Shown here one piece after another: positions 1 through 6,648 of a stretch of DNA of 9,657 bases; position 1 is the stretch's first letter, and every line of letters starts with the position of its first letter. The stretch is taken from assembly GCA_020844525.1 (NCBI GenBank), contig JAJGAH010000062.1:1-9657 (forward strand), read 5' to 3'. The DNA is from Eubacterium sp. (GTDB taxonomy: Bacteria > Bacillota > Clostridia > Lachnospirales > Lachnospiraceae). Both the position numbers and the translations under genes were made by a program. The notes beneath the pieces were generated by a model, which saw only the letters and a program-made list of their open reading frames with translations, did not search any database and was not told where the DNA came from.

Positions 1-2106
1 ACCATCCATCGCAGCGCCGATCACTCGCCGGATTCCTCCACCATGCTGCTGAACGGAGGACTGAATGGCATTCCATGCATTTCCGGTGTTCGTTTTCACG
101 GTCTCCCATGCATTCCCGATCGTGGTCTTTACGGTATCAAATGCCGTGCCTGCTGTCGTTTTGATGCCATTCCATGCTCCGGAGAGCGTACTGGTAATCC
201 CGCTCCACGCGCTCGATGCAGCAGAGCTGATCGTGGACCATGTATTCCCGAGGAAGCTCGAAATACCGGAAAAAATACTCTGTGCGGTTCCGCTGATTCC
301 ACTCCACAGTCCGGAGAAGAAACTGCTGATGCCGTTCCAGACCGTCTCTGTTGTGATTTTGATTCCGTCCCATAGGCCAGAGAAAAAGGTCCCGAGCCCT
401 TCGCCGATGGACTGCACACCAGAGCAGACTGTACTCCAGACGCCGCTGAACCACTCGGAGATCTCGCCCCAGTGCTTTACAATCTCGATCACACCGATGA
501 CCGCCGCAACCACAGCCGCGATGATAGCGATGATTGGAAGGATCGGAACCGAGACTGCTCCGATGGCCGGAACAACCGTACCGGAGATAAACCCGACAAA
601 GCTGCCAAGCGTTGAAGTAATCCCGCCGATCGCCGAGACAACCTTACCAACAACGACAAGCACGGGTCCGACTGCAGCTGCAATCAGAGCTGCCTTCACG
701 ATGGCTTCCTGCATACCTGGAGATAAACCGTCCCATGCATCTTTCAGCCCCGTGACGACATCCTTGATCTGCGTCATGGCCTCGGTGATCATCGGAGCAG
801 ATGCATCGACAATCTCAGCGCCGAGGTCTTTCAGGTTGTTCATCACAACCGTCATCTGATCCAAAGGATCCAGCGTTTCATTGAAGGTGTTCTCAACAGA
901 ACCAGAGAAATCTCCGAGACTCGTAGAGAGATCGTCCAGAGATAACTTCCCGGTATTGACGGCATTATAGATGGCACCGCCTGCCCGGGAGCCGAACAGG
1001 TCATAGGCGGCCTGCAGCTTCTCGGTGTCACTCTTATTACTTCCCATGGTCTTGGAAAAATCTTTGATCGCATCATCCAGAGACTGGCCGTTCTTGGTGG
1101 CGACCTTCTGTGCCTTGGTAAGACCGGTGAGCATGGTCGAAGTGTCGAGACCTGACATCTCAACTGCGCCCATAAAACCTGCCGCCTGCTCTGCCGACAG
1201 TCCCATAGCCTGAAACTGGCCTGCATTCTTGGCGAGGTCCTGCGAGAGCGTGTCCATCGACACACCGGTTGCCTGTCCCACCTGGTTCAGAGCATCCAGC
1301 AGATTTTCGGCATCGTCAGACGACTGCCCGAATGCATTCAGAACGGAGGATACGTTATCAACGGAAGTGCTGACGTCTGTACTGTTGAGCGTCGCAAACT
1401 CCACGAACTTTGTGGAGAGATCTTCCAGCGCATCCCCGGTAAGACCAAATCTCGTATTGACCTCGCCGACCGCATCGCCTGCAGTCTGAAAGTCGGTCGG
1501 GATCGTCTCTGCGATGGACTTTGCGCGGTTCTGCATATCCTCAAGGGCAGCACCGCTTGCACCCGTCTTCTCAGTGACGGTATCAAGGGCTTCATCAACT
1601 TCTTTCCACGCAGCCACGGAAGCTCCTGCAGCAGCAGCGACCGGGACTGTGATGCCCTTGGTCAGTCCGCCTCCGACATCACTGATCTTGCCGCCGACTT
1701 CTTTCATCTTGTCACCGGCGACCTGAAGCTGCTGGCCAGCGACTGAGCCGAACTTCTTATACTCATCCTCAAGGCCTTCCAGCGACTGCTTGGTGGCCTC
1801 GATCTCCCGGGTCAGGGCTTCCTGTTGTTTCTGGGTTTCCTCGGTCTGAGGACCGGCTTTGAGCTGTGCGAGGGCTTCCTTCTCCTCGGCCAGTTTCTTC
1901 TTGGTTGCATCAATCGCATCGGTGAGATACTTCTGTTTCTGCGCCAGAAGGTCTGCGTTGCCGGGATCCATCTTCAGGAGCTTGTTCACATCCTTGAGAT
2001 TACTCTGGGTGTCACGGATCTCCTTATTCACACCTTTCAGGGCATTGGAGAGCTTGGTCGTATCGCCATCCAGTTCGATTGTGATTCCTTTAATTCTGTC
2101 TGCCAT
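1..2106 (-). CDS. Phage tail tape measure protein, C-terminal end missing
   Basis: The tape measure sets tail length and is held in the tail lumen until DNA ejection. The frame is open from the ATG at 2106 to the left edge, giving 702 visible codons, so the C terminus lies outside. A GAAAGGAGAG ribosome site sits just upstream of the ATG. Residues 1-120 are Lys/Glu/Gln-rich and look like coiled coil. Residues about 150-420 resemble the PhageMin_Tail core of tape measures, inside which a Gly/Ala-rich stretch passes into helical sequence. Residues about 465-543 are strongly hydrophobic (Ala/Val/Ile runs), as expected for the segment that can enter the host membrane. Residues 546-688 carry an 11-residue repeat with Trp or Phe at fixed positions. 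The gene is last in the visible late operon and lies beyond the inverted toxin-antitoxin cassette, an unusual break from the chaperone genes that normally adjoin it. Family assignment is secure; domain limits are by eye. Confidence 0.95.
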   Translation of the reverse strand, partial: MADRIKGITIELDGDTTKLSNALKGVNKEIRDTQSNLKDVNKLLKMDPGNADLLAQKQKYLTDAIDATKKKLAEEKEALAQLKAGPQTEETQKQQEALTREIEATKQSLEGLEDEYKKFGSVAGQQLQVAGDKMKEVGGKISDVGGGLTKGITVPVAAAAGASVAAWKEVDEALDTVTEKTGASGAALEDMQNRAKSIAETIPTDFQTAGDAVGEVNTRFGLTGDALEDLSTKFVEFATLNSTDVSTSVDNVSSVLNAFGQSSDDAENLLDALNQVGQATGVSMDTLSQDLAKNAGQFQAMGLSAEQAAGFMGAVEMSGLDTSTMLTGLTKAQKVATKNGQSLDDAIKDFSKTMGSNKSDTEKLQAAYDLFGSRAGGAIYNAVNTGKLSLDDLSTSLGDFSGSVENTFNETLDPLDQMTVVMNNLKDLGAEIVDASAPMITEAMTQIKDVVTGLKDAWDGLSPGMQEAIVKAALIAAAVGPVLVVVGKVVSAIGGITSTLGSFVGFISGTVVPAIGAVSVPILPIIAIIAAVVAAVIGVIEIVKHWGEISEWFSGVWSTVCSGVQSIGEGLGTFFSGLWDGIKITTETVWNGISSFFSGLWSGISGTAQSIFSGISSFLGNTWSTISSAASSAWSGITSTLSGAWNGIKTTAGTAFDTVKTTIGNAWETVKTNTGNAWNAIQSSVQQHGGGIRRVIGAAMDG
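43..471 (-). repeat. 33-base coding repeats (11-residue Trp/Phe repeats) in tape measure
   Basis: Within the tape measure protein, an aromatic residue recurs every 11 residues at positions 546, 557, 579, 590, 601, 612, 623, 634, 645, 656, 667 and 678. Only the expected place at 568 is filled by Gly. Most aromatics are followed by x-x-Ile or x-x-Val. That is 13 units of 33 bases. The last units, near 70-140, still share visible DNA similarity around TCCCATGCATT, while earlier ones are conserved mainly as protein. Tandem 11-residue repeats with fixed Trp/Phe are known in tape measure proteins; their number is thought to contribute to tail length. Confidence 0.85.
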
Positions 2107-2167
2107 ACGGCTCTCCTTTCTATCAGCTATCGGTCATCCATCAACTATGCTCGATGCATAAATTTCA

Positions 2168-2197
2168 CTGGCATAAAGCGGTTTTTCGTGATATATT
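2168..2197 (+). promoter_or_regulatory. Predicted extended -10 promoter of the toxin-antitoxin cassette
   Basis: CTGGCA at 2168-2173 (4 of 6 matches to the -35 consensus) is followed after 18 bases by TATATT at 2192-2197 (5 of 6). The -10 is preceded by TG and one base, the extended -10 arrangement. Transcription would start near 2204, just before the repeat region and in the same direction as the toxin gene. This is a pattern match only, but its place is right for a type III toxin-antitoxin locus. Confidence 0.6.
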
Positions 2198-2215
2198 ATT
2201 TATGAGCAAAGAGCT

Positions 2216-2308
2216 CGCCGGTCATAACGGCAAGAATATTATGAACGTGTATGTTTAACTTCCGGAAACGACGGGGTGCTTAGGCGTAGAATATCGTTTA
2301 CGTGTATG
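2216..2308 (+). repeat. Two degenerate antitoxin repeat units, 55-base period
   Basis: GAATAT at 2234-2239 and 2289-2294, and ACGTGTATG at 2245-2253 and 2300-2308, recur with exactly the same 55-base offset. The 21-base blocks 2233-2253 and 2288-2308 match at 17 positions. Upstream, CGCCGG at 2216 and CGACGG at 2269 may correspond with a small indel. The five bases between the two conserved blocks differ, yet in each unit they can pair with a different upstream partner, which suggests conserved structure rather than conserved sequence. Two short units fit known type III antitoxins, some of which have few repeats. Confidence 0.6.
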
Positions 2309-2340
2309 GAAGCTTGTCGAGAGGCAGGCTTCCATTTTTT
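2306..2340 (+). terminator. Intrinsic terminator between antitoxin RNA and toxin gene
   Basis: ATGGAAGCTTG at 2306-2316 pairs with CAGGCTTCCAT at 2325-2335 (11 pairs, one of them G-U) around an 8-base loop, followed by six T. It lies 12 bases before the toxin start codon. A leaky terminator at this place is the standard control in type III loci: most transcripts stop as antitoxin RNA and a few read on into the toxin. On the minus strand the hairpin has no following T run, so it should not stop late phage transcription. Confidence 0.88.
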
Positions 2341-2352
2341 AGGTGAAATAAT

Positions 2353-2802
2353 ATGAAAATTGTTACGATAAACAGAACATTATTAGCAGCGTACCAAAAG
2401 GATCCAGAAGTATTACGAAAAACAGCGCGTCCCTGTGTACTTGTTATTCGCTTAATGTATAAAGGCAAAAGCCGATCATTTGCGGTTCCATTAAGATCAA
2501 ATATCTCCGCAAGTACACCAAAAGATCAGTATTTTGCTCTTCCAACACGTTCAACTACACGTCCGATGAACCATCATGGACTTCACTACATAAAAATGTT
2601 TCCGGTAACAAAAAAATTCTTAATTCGATATCGAATTGAAGGAAATGCTTTTGCTACGACAGTTCAGTCTGTTATAGACAAAAACGAAAAAAGAATTGTA
2701 ACCGATTGTCAGAAATATCTTGATGAATATGAAGCCGGTCATCGTGTACCTTTTTCCACTGATATTGATCTGCTCCTTGATATTCTTGACTCACTTTCAT
2801 AA
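2353..2802 (+). CDS. Putative type III toxin (ToxN/AbiQ-like endoribonuclease)
   Basis: Toxins of this group are cytoplasmic sequence-specific RNases held inactive by a repeat RNA, and several abort phage infection. The protein has 149 residues, close to the usual length. It begins with a beta-strand-like MKIVTI, has a basic strand-rich half (RPCVLVIRL at 26-34, FAVPLRSN at 43-50, GLHYIKMFPV at 76-85), and ends in a helical acidic tail. From memory of ToxN, PLRSN at 46-50 matches its conserved Pro-Leu-x-Ser segment (Ser49 a candidate active-site residue), and GLHYIKMFPV matches its Gly-Leu...Lys...Pro strand. The start is set by AGGTGA six bases before ATG. The gene is monocistronic, follows the predicted RNA antitoxin and terminator, and opposes all other genes here. 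Its stop lies 13 bases from the convergent gpGT stop, with no terminator seen after it. GC (27-42% in three hand-counted 60-base lines) is lower than in the phage genes, suggesting separate acquisition. CptN or TenpN subfamilies are possible; without the RNA layout I would call it hypothetical. Confidence 0.66.
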   Translation: MKIVTINRTLLAAYQKDPEVLRKTARPCVLVIRLMYKGKSRSFAVPLRSNISASTPKDQYFALPTRSTTRPMNHHGLHYIKMFPVTKKFLIRYRIEGNAFATTVQSVIDKNEKRIVTDCQKYLDEYEAGHRVPFSTDIDLLLDILDSLS

Positions 2803-2815
2803 TGTCCAATTTCTC

Positions 2816-3357
2816 TTAAAATGCGTCGAAGTCGGACTGCACAGCAAGCTGTTCATATTCGTCATCGCAGAGATCATTCCCAGATTCGATGATCATATCA
2901 ATGACCATGCCCTCCTCCATCTGATCCAGCTCCGCAATGGACAGACCCATCTGTTTGGCGCGGAGCATGTAGACGGCAGTGTTTATTTCCCGGTCGGTCG
3001 GGCGGCTTCTTTTTTTGGCTTCGAGGTTGTCCTTCTGGAACCAAGGTAGAGGGTGACAAATTCCTGCATGTGCAAAAACAGCTCTGCTCCGTCGAACTGG
3101 TCTGCCCAGGTAAGGAAGGCATCCACGTTCAGCGTGTTCATATCCTTCTTCTCCGCCTGCGCATTCATGATGAAAGCGAGCTTGTCACCGACTGTCATAT
3201 CGGTCTGGTCATCCTCGCTGTTCTCCATCTTGTTCAGAAGGATCATCAAATCCTGATGGAAGACCTGCTTGAAACGATAGGCAGTTGTTCCTGTTGCCAG
3301 AAACGAGAAGGGCTTCTCGCCCTCCTCACAGGTTTTCAGTGAAATTTCCTGATACAT
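2816..3357 (-). CDS. Tail assembly chaperone gpGT, -1 frameshift product
   Basis: gpG and its longer frameshifted form gpGT coat the tape measure and recruit tube subunits during tail assembly; neither normally stays in the virion. The reading frame starts at ATG 3357 in the gpG frame and slips back one base on the A7 run at 3010-3016. It then continues through Arg-Ser-Arg-Pro-Thr-Asp-Arg-Glu to a TAA at 2816-2818, giving about 180 residues. The T domain (about the last 64 residues) contains REINTAVYMLRAKQMG and a following acidic Met/Ile-rich helix. These resemble the T extensions of Gram-positive siphoviruses and support the -1 frame over the +1 frame. The T part has no good start of its own, so it should be made only by frameshifting. 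Normally the tape measure follows directly; here the inverted toxin-antitoxin cassette intervenes. Confidence 0.85.
2983..3357 (-). CDS. Tail assembly chaperone gpG (short form)
   Basis: This is the main, unshifted product of the chaperone gene, ending at the TAA at 2983-2985, with 124 residues. It is mostly helical and acidic, with a beta-like N terminus (Tyr-Gln-Glu-Ile-Ser-Leu-Lys) and a basic tail after residue 105 (SRRTTSKPKK) that holds the slippery site. I choose ATG 3357 rather than the GTG at 3375, because AAGGGAG lies six bases before 3357 and the GTG would overlap the tail protein stop. Its place between the major tail protein and the tape measure is that of gpG in lambda and of the equivalents in HK97 and Gram-positive phages. 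The ratio of gpG to gpGT, set by frameshift efficiency, matters for assembly in lambda. Confidence 0.9.
   Translation of the reverse strand: MYQEISLKTCEEGEKPFSFLATGTTAYRFKQVFHQDLMILLNKMENSEDDQTDMTVGDKLAFIMNAQAEKKDMNTLNVDAFLTWADQFDGAELFLHMQEFVTLYLGSRRTTSKPKKEAARPTGK
3010..3016 (-). promoter_or_regulatory. Programmed -1 ribosomal frameshift slippery site A_AAA_AAA
   Basis: On the coding strand the gpG frame reads CCA AAA AAA GAA, which places A_AAA_AAA exactly in the X_XXY_YYZ register of a -1 slippery heptamer. The -1 frame from this point is open for a further 64 codons with T-domain-like sequence. Just downstream CCCG and CGGG could form only a short 4-pair hairpin, so any stimulatory structure is weak or lies elsewhere. 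Confidence 0.85.
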
Positions 3358-3371
3358 GCTCTGCTCCCTTC

Positions 3372-4359
<988 letters not shown>

Positions 4360-4371
4360 AGTTCTCCTCCG

Positions 4372-4743
4372 TCAGCTCTTCAGTTCCTTCTCAATTTCAT
4401 CGGATAACTTTCCAGTGATCTCTTCCTCGACCGGAGCGATGTGCGGAATGCCCTCTACCCGGCCACCGCCTCTCTTGGCGTGGCCTTTTTCCAACAGATG
4501 TGTCAGACCATAGATCTTGTTATGAACCACCACCTCTGCGCCGACCGCTGTCTCCTTCTGAACTGTGCTTCTCCATCCCTTGGCGTACTTTCCTCTGCGC
4601 TTGGGTGATTTCTCCTTCAGTTCCTTCACGGCTTCTTTGCCGGCATCCTTAATTTCCTGCTTCACGACGTCATTCACATCATCCACGTAATCGGAGAGTG
4701 CTTTCTCGACGGTTGCTGCCAGATTCTCTGCTTTTATCTTCAT
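4372..4743 (-). CDS. HK97 gp10-like head-tail joining protein
   Basis: The 123-residue protein belongs to the HK97 gp10-like family, small proteins at the head-tail interface (the SPP1 gp16.1 position). After an N-terminal helix rich in Lys, Asp and Val, it carries the family core: SPKRRGKYAKGW near residues 45-56, a strand VGAEVVVHNKIYG, then LTHLLEKGHAKRGGGRV (81-97) and IPHIAP (100-105). The last part is the hallmark histidine/glutamate segment of this family. A charged C-terminal helix ends the protein. Its ATG overlaps the preceding stop as ATGA, which implies translational coupling. Length is typical. High confidence on family; the precise step in neck assembly is not certain. Confidence 0.9.
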   Translation of the reverse strand: MKIKAENLAATVEKALSDYVDDVNDVVKQEIKDAGKEAVKELKEKSPKRRGKYAKGWRSTVQKETAVGAEVVVHNKIYGLTHLLEKGHAKRGGGRVEGIPHIAPVEEEITGKLSDEIEKELKS

Positions 4744-5072
4744 CGCTTCACCCTCTCACACTTGAACTTGAGACTCGTCTTCTTGAATCCCATCGGATCA
4801 ATCGCCGTGACATTATATATGGCGTCTCCCATCCGGATCCGAATCTTTGTGGAATCGAGTCCTTCGAGGCACTTGGCATAGCGGACGGTGAAGTCGATCG
4901 CATCCGTGCTGTTCGTTGTCCCGGCTTCTTGGCTTTCCGAGCCACCACTCTGAACGGGTGTCGCCCAGCAGGTATAGAAGTCGTTCCACGCATTTGTATG
5001 GTTGCCGTACTTGTCTTTCACAACTTCGTTTTTCTGCACCGTAATCCGACACCGCATAGCTGCAATATTCAT
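4740..5072 (-). CDS. Head-closure / head-tail adaptor protein (SPP1 gp16-like)
   Basis: The 110-residue protein resembles the SPP1 gp16 group (Phage_H_T_join), which forms a ring under the adaptor and closes the DNA exit until infection. The sequence has the expected start MRCRITVQKNEVVKDKYGN (residues 6-24) and then a Trp-Asn-Asp-Phe-Tyr-Thr-Cys-Trp-Ala segment typical of the family. A mainly beta barrel follows, including IDFTVRYAK and the last strands around IYNVTAIDPMG and LKFKCERVK. GGAGGTG lies six bases before ATG 5072. The gene follows the gp6/gp15-type adaptor by 19 bases and overlaps the gp10-like gene by four, the standard neck gene order. Confidence 0.9.
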   Translation of the reverse strand: MNIAAMRCRITVQKNEVVKDKYGNHTNAWNDFYTCWATPVQSGGSESQEAGTTNSTDAIDFTVRYAKCLEGLDSTKIRIRMGDAIYNVTAIDPMGFKKTSLKFKCERVKR

Positions 5073-5091
5073 CCCGCACCTCCATCAGAAT

Positions 5092-5361
5092 TCAAAACTT
5101 CGGATCCCGTTCTCCGAAGAGCAGGTTCCGGAGAGTGATCGTCAGAGCGTGATGATCGGCCTCTTCCCGGTGCTCGTTGAGATACGCGAGAGCATACAGA
5201 ACAGCGACCACAATGATCGGACCGCTCTCATCATTCAGGCTGTCCTTCCGGAGAACCGACGCGACCAGACTCTCGGCAGCATCCAGTTCCTGCTGGATAA
5301 TGTCGTCTTCGTCGTCAGAATCGACCCGGAGATATTTCTTTGCTTCCTCCAGTGAGAACAT
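5092..5361 (-). CDS. Head-tail connector/adaptor (HK97 gp6, SPP1 gp15-like)
   Basis: This small all-helical protein docks on the portal to extend the DNA channel. From ATG 5361 it has 89 residues. It shows SLEEAKKYLRVD near the N terminus, then an acidic SDDEDDIIQQELDAAESLV helix, then VAVLYALAYLNEHRE, and ends in LTITLRNLLFGERDPKF. This helix order and the closing Leu-Arg-x-Leu-Leu-Phe-Gly are typical of the gp6 DNA-packaging family. I prefer ATG 5361 to an upstream ATG at 5406 because GGGAGG lies five bases before it, the family begins at this place, and the upstream 15 residues would run over a hairpin. It follows the capsid gene after 81 bases, the widest gap between collinear genes here. 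Confidence 0.88.
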   Translation of the reverse strand: MFSLEEAKKYLRVDSDDEDDIIQQELDAAESLVASVLRKDSLNDESGPIIVVAVLYALAYLNEHREEADHHALTITLRNLLFGERDPKF

Positions 5362-5392
5362 CACTGCCTCCCTTCCAGCCAGAAAGAAAGCC

Positions 5393-5410
5393 CAGGGCTG
5401 TGACACCCTG
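5393..5410 (-). terminator. Weak hairpin after the capsid gene, possible partial terminator
   Basis: CAGGG and CCCTG (five pairs, 8-base loop) lie in the 81-base gap between the capsid stop and the connector start. On the coding strand the hairpin is followed by an interrupted T-rich stretch (GGCTTTCTTTCTGG) rather than a clean T run. It may act as a leaky terminator or as a 3' end that keeps capsid message in excess. The stem is short, so this is tentative. Confidence 0.3.
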
Positions 5411-5442
5411 AGCTCCCGACACTACTTTGTTATGACTGCAGA

Positions 5443-6636
5443 TCAGGCAGATGCTCCTGCCTTCATGATCTGCACGGCCTCCGGGAGTACCAGAAGACCA
5501 TCGACACGCTCCTTCGCAACATAGCCGATCATGCCGTTGCCTGCGAAGAGCTCACGAAGCTCCTGCATGGAACGAGTGCCACGATCGCCGATGTTATAGT
5601 AGGAAAAATCGCCGAATGCCATCACAGGTTTCCCGGCAGAAAGTTCCGGTGCGAAGGCACTGGTGTGAACCGCATAGCCAACAAGTCTGTCCGGCTCTCC
5701 TGCCTGATAGGACGGCTGCCAGATATAAGCTCCGTTGTTATCCTTGAGCTTTCGGAGTGCCGCCAGCGTCTGATCGTTCATGATGAACGACGCCTTCTTA
5801 CGGTACGGACGCTTCAGGGCATACACGAGATCCAGTACATCATCAGTACCGAGCTTGGTTCCGGTGAGCGTCTTGGCAACCGTGCCGCCATTCGTCTCAT
5901 CAAAGAGACCGGTCGGCTTGCCCTTGCCATCGCCGTTCAGAAAAGCATCCTCCTCCGCATTGGCAATCGCGATCCCGAACTGGGTCGTGATGTAGCTGGC
6001 GAGATCAAACATGGAATCATAGAGAAGCTCCTCGGTAACCTTCACTGCCACGTGCAGCTTATGGGCATCAAGGATCTTCTGACCGAACTTCGCATCGGTG
6101 AACTGAAGCGCTCCGCCCTCCTCAATCCATGCCGCAGTCGGCTTGGCACCGGCGATGTTGATCTTGTGCTCTCCGGAAGTGGTGATATGAGTCGCAAGTC
6201 CTCTCATGATGTTCTCCTCATTCAGGACATCAATCAGTCTGGAGTCCCACTCTTCCGGAACGAGATATCCGCCATCGGCATCCACACCCTCCTGCAGGAG
6301 ATCAGATACCTGATGGAAGTTCGTGCGCATGGCAGTCAGCATATCCTTGGCATACTGATCGGAAGCGCGGCCCTGTTTCTGCGGCTTCTCACCGCCAGCA
6401 GACGGCTTTCCGGAAAGCGGAGTAGAGGTCGGCTGGTTCAGCTGTGCCTCGATTGCTGCCTGACGGTTCAGGCGGTCGATCTCCTTGGTGAGATCGGTGA
6501 TCTCCTTTTCCATACGGTCATAGGTCTGGCCATCCTCCGCAGAGAGAACACCGTTCTCTCCCCTGTGCGAGTCAAGGAAGGCCTTTGCTGCCTCCCATGC
6601 CTTGGCTCTCTTTGCAATCAAATCCTGTACGTTCAT
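5443..6636 (-). CDS. Major capsid protein, HK97 fold with N-terminal delta domain
   Basis: This protein forms the icosahedral shell. The 397-residue sequence is typical of the HK97 family. Residues 1-65 are a charged coiled coil (MEKEITDLTKEIDRLNRQ at 42-59), the delta domain that acts as built-in scaffold. Residues 66-95 form a Pro/Gly/Ser-rich linker where the prohead protease probably cuts. The mature domain begins near GVDADGGYLVPEEW (117-130), a family signature. It continues through AAWIEEGG and KVTEELLYDS (E-loop and spine helix region) and the FLNGDGKGKPTG motif. It ends with the P- and A-domain segments around SFIMNDQTL, GDFSYYNIGDRG and GYVAKERVDG. No separate scaffold gene is present, consistent with the delta domain. 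AGGAGG lies seven bases before ATG 6636, and the preceding protease stops 12 bases upstream. I did not test whether the cross-linking Lys/Asn pair of HK97 is present. Confidence 0.97.
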   Translation of the reverse strand: MNVQDLIAKRAKAWEAAKAFLDSHRGENGVLSAEDGQTYDRMEKEITDLTKEIDRLNRQAAIEAQLNQPTSTPLSGKPSAGGEKPQKQGRASDQYAKDMLTAMRTNFHQVSDLLQEGVDADGGYLVPEEWDSRLIDVLNEENIMRGLATHITTSGEHKINIAGAKPTAAWIEEGGALQFTDAKFGQKILDAHKLHVAVKVTEELLYDSMFDLASYITTQFGIAIANAEEDAFLNGDGKGKPTGLFDETNGGTVAKTLTGTKLGTDDVLDLVYALKRPYRKKASFIMNDQTLAALRKLKDNNGAYIWQPSYQAGEPDRLVGYAVHTSAFAPELSAGKPVMAFGDFSYYNIGDRGTRSMQELRELFAGNGMIGYVAKERVDGLLVLPEAVQIMKAGASA

Positions 6637-6648
6637 ATGTGTTCCTCC

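Larger units (their letters stand above)
2204..2340 (+). ncRNA. Predicted type III RNA antitoxin (ToxI-like) leader
   Basis: In type III systems a repeat-containing RNA is transcribed ahead of the toxin gene, cut into repeat units by the toxin, and binds and inactivates it. This leader runs from the predicted start near 2204 to the terminator at 2340 and encodes no recognisable protein. Unit 1 can form an H-type pseudoknot. Stem 1 is GCCG 2217-2220 with CGGC 2228-2231; stem 2 is CATAA 2223-2227 with TTATG 2239-2243. The stems abut, a 2-base loop crosses stem 2, and an A-rich 7-base loop crosses stem 1. Unit 2 can form a similar fold. Stem 1 is TTCCG 2260-2264 with CGGGG 2272-2276 (two G-U pairs); stem 2 is AAACGA 2266-2271 with TCGTTT 2294-2299. 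Both second stems end at or one base before a shared ACGTGTATG. The pairings are seen in the sequence; the function is inferred from layout and neighbour. The unit 2 fold is less certain because its second loop is 17 bases. Confidence 0.62.

Noticed and set aside
65..859. A 264-codon plus-strand open frame with repeating Phe/Pro/Val sequence
   Set aside because: Its repeats are the antisense reading of the 33-base tape measure repeats; it is not an independent gene.
2107..2170. A possible minus-strand late promoter before the tape measure
   Set aside because: I looked for paired -35 and -10 elements on the minus strand here and found only poor matches, so I do not call one.
2216..2308. The repeats as a CRISPR array
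   Set aside because: There are only two degenerate units, no spacers of regular length and no cas genes; the RNA antitoxin reading explains promoter, terminator and toxin.
2107..2815. Target-site duplication or inverted repeats flanking the toxin-antitoxin cassette
   Set aside because: Only AATTTC recurs near both ends (about 2161 and 2808), too short to be meaningful.
2720..3049. A plus-strand open frame overlapping the toxin 3' end
   Set aside because: It starts inside the toxin gene in another frame and runs antisense into gpGT, without a ribosome site.
2898..3122. A minus-strand open frame overlapping gpG in the other shifted frame (+1)
   Set aside because: The -1 frame holds the T-domain-like sequence and fits the slippery site; this frame gives Pro/Cys/His-rich sequence with no family likeness.
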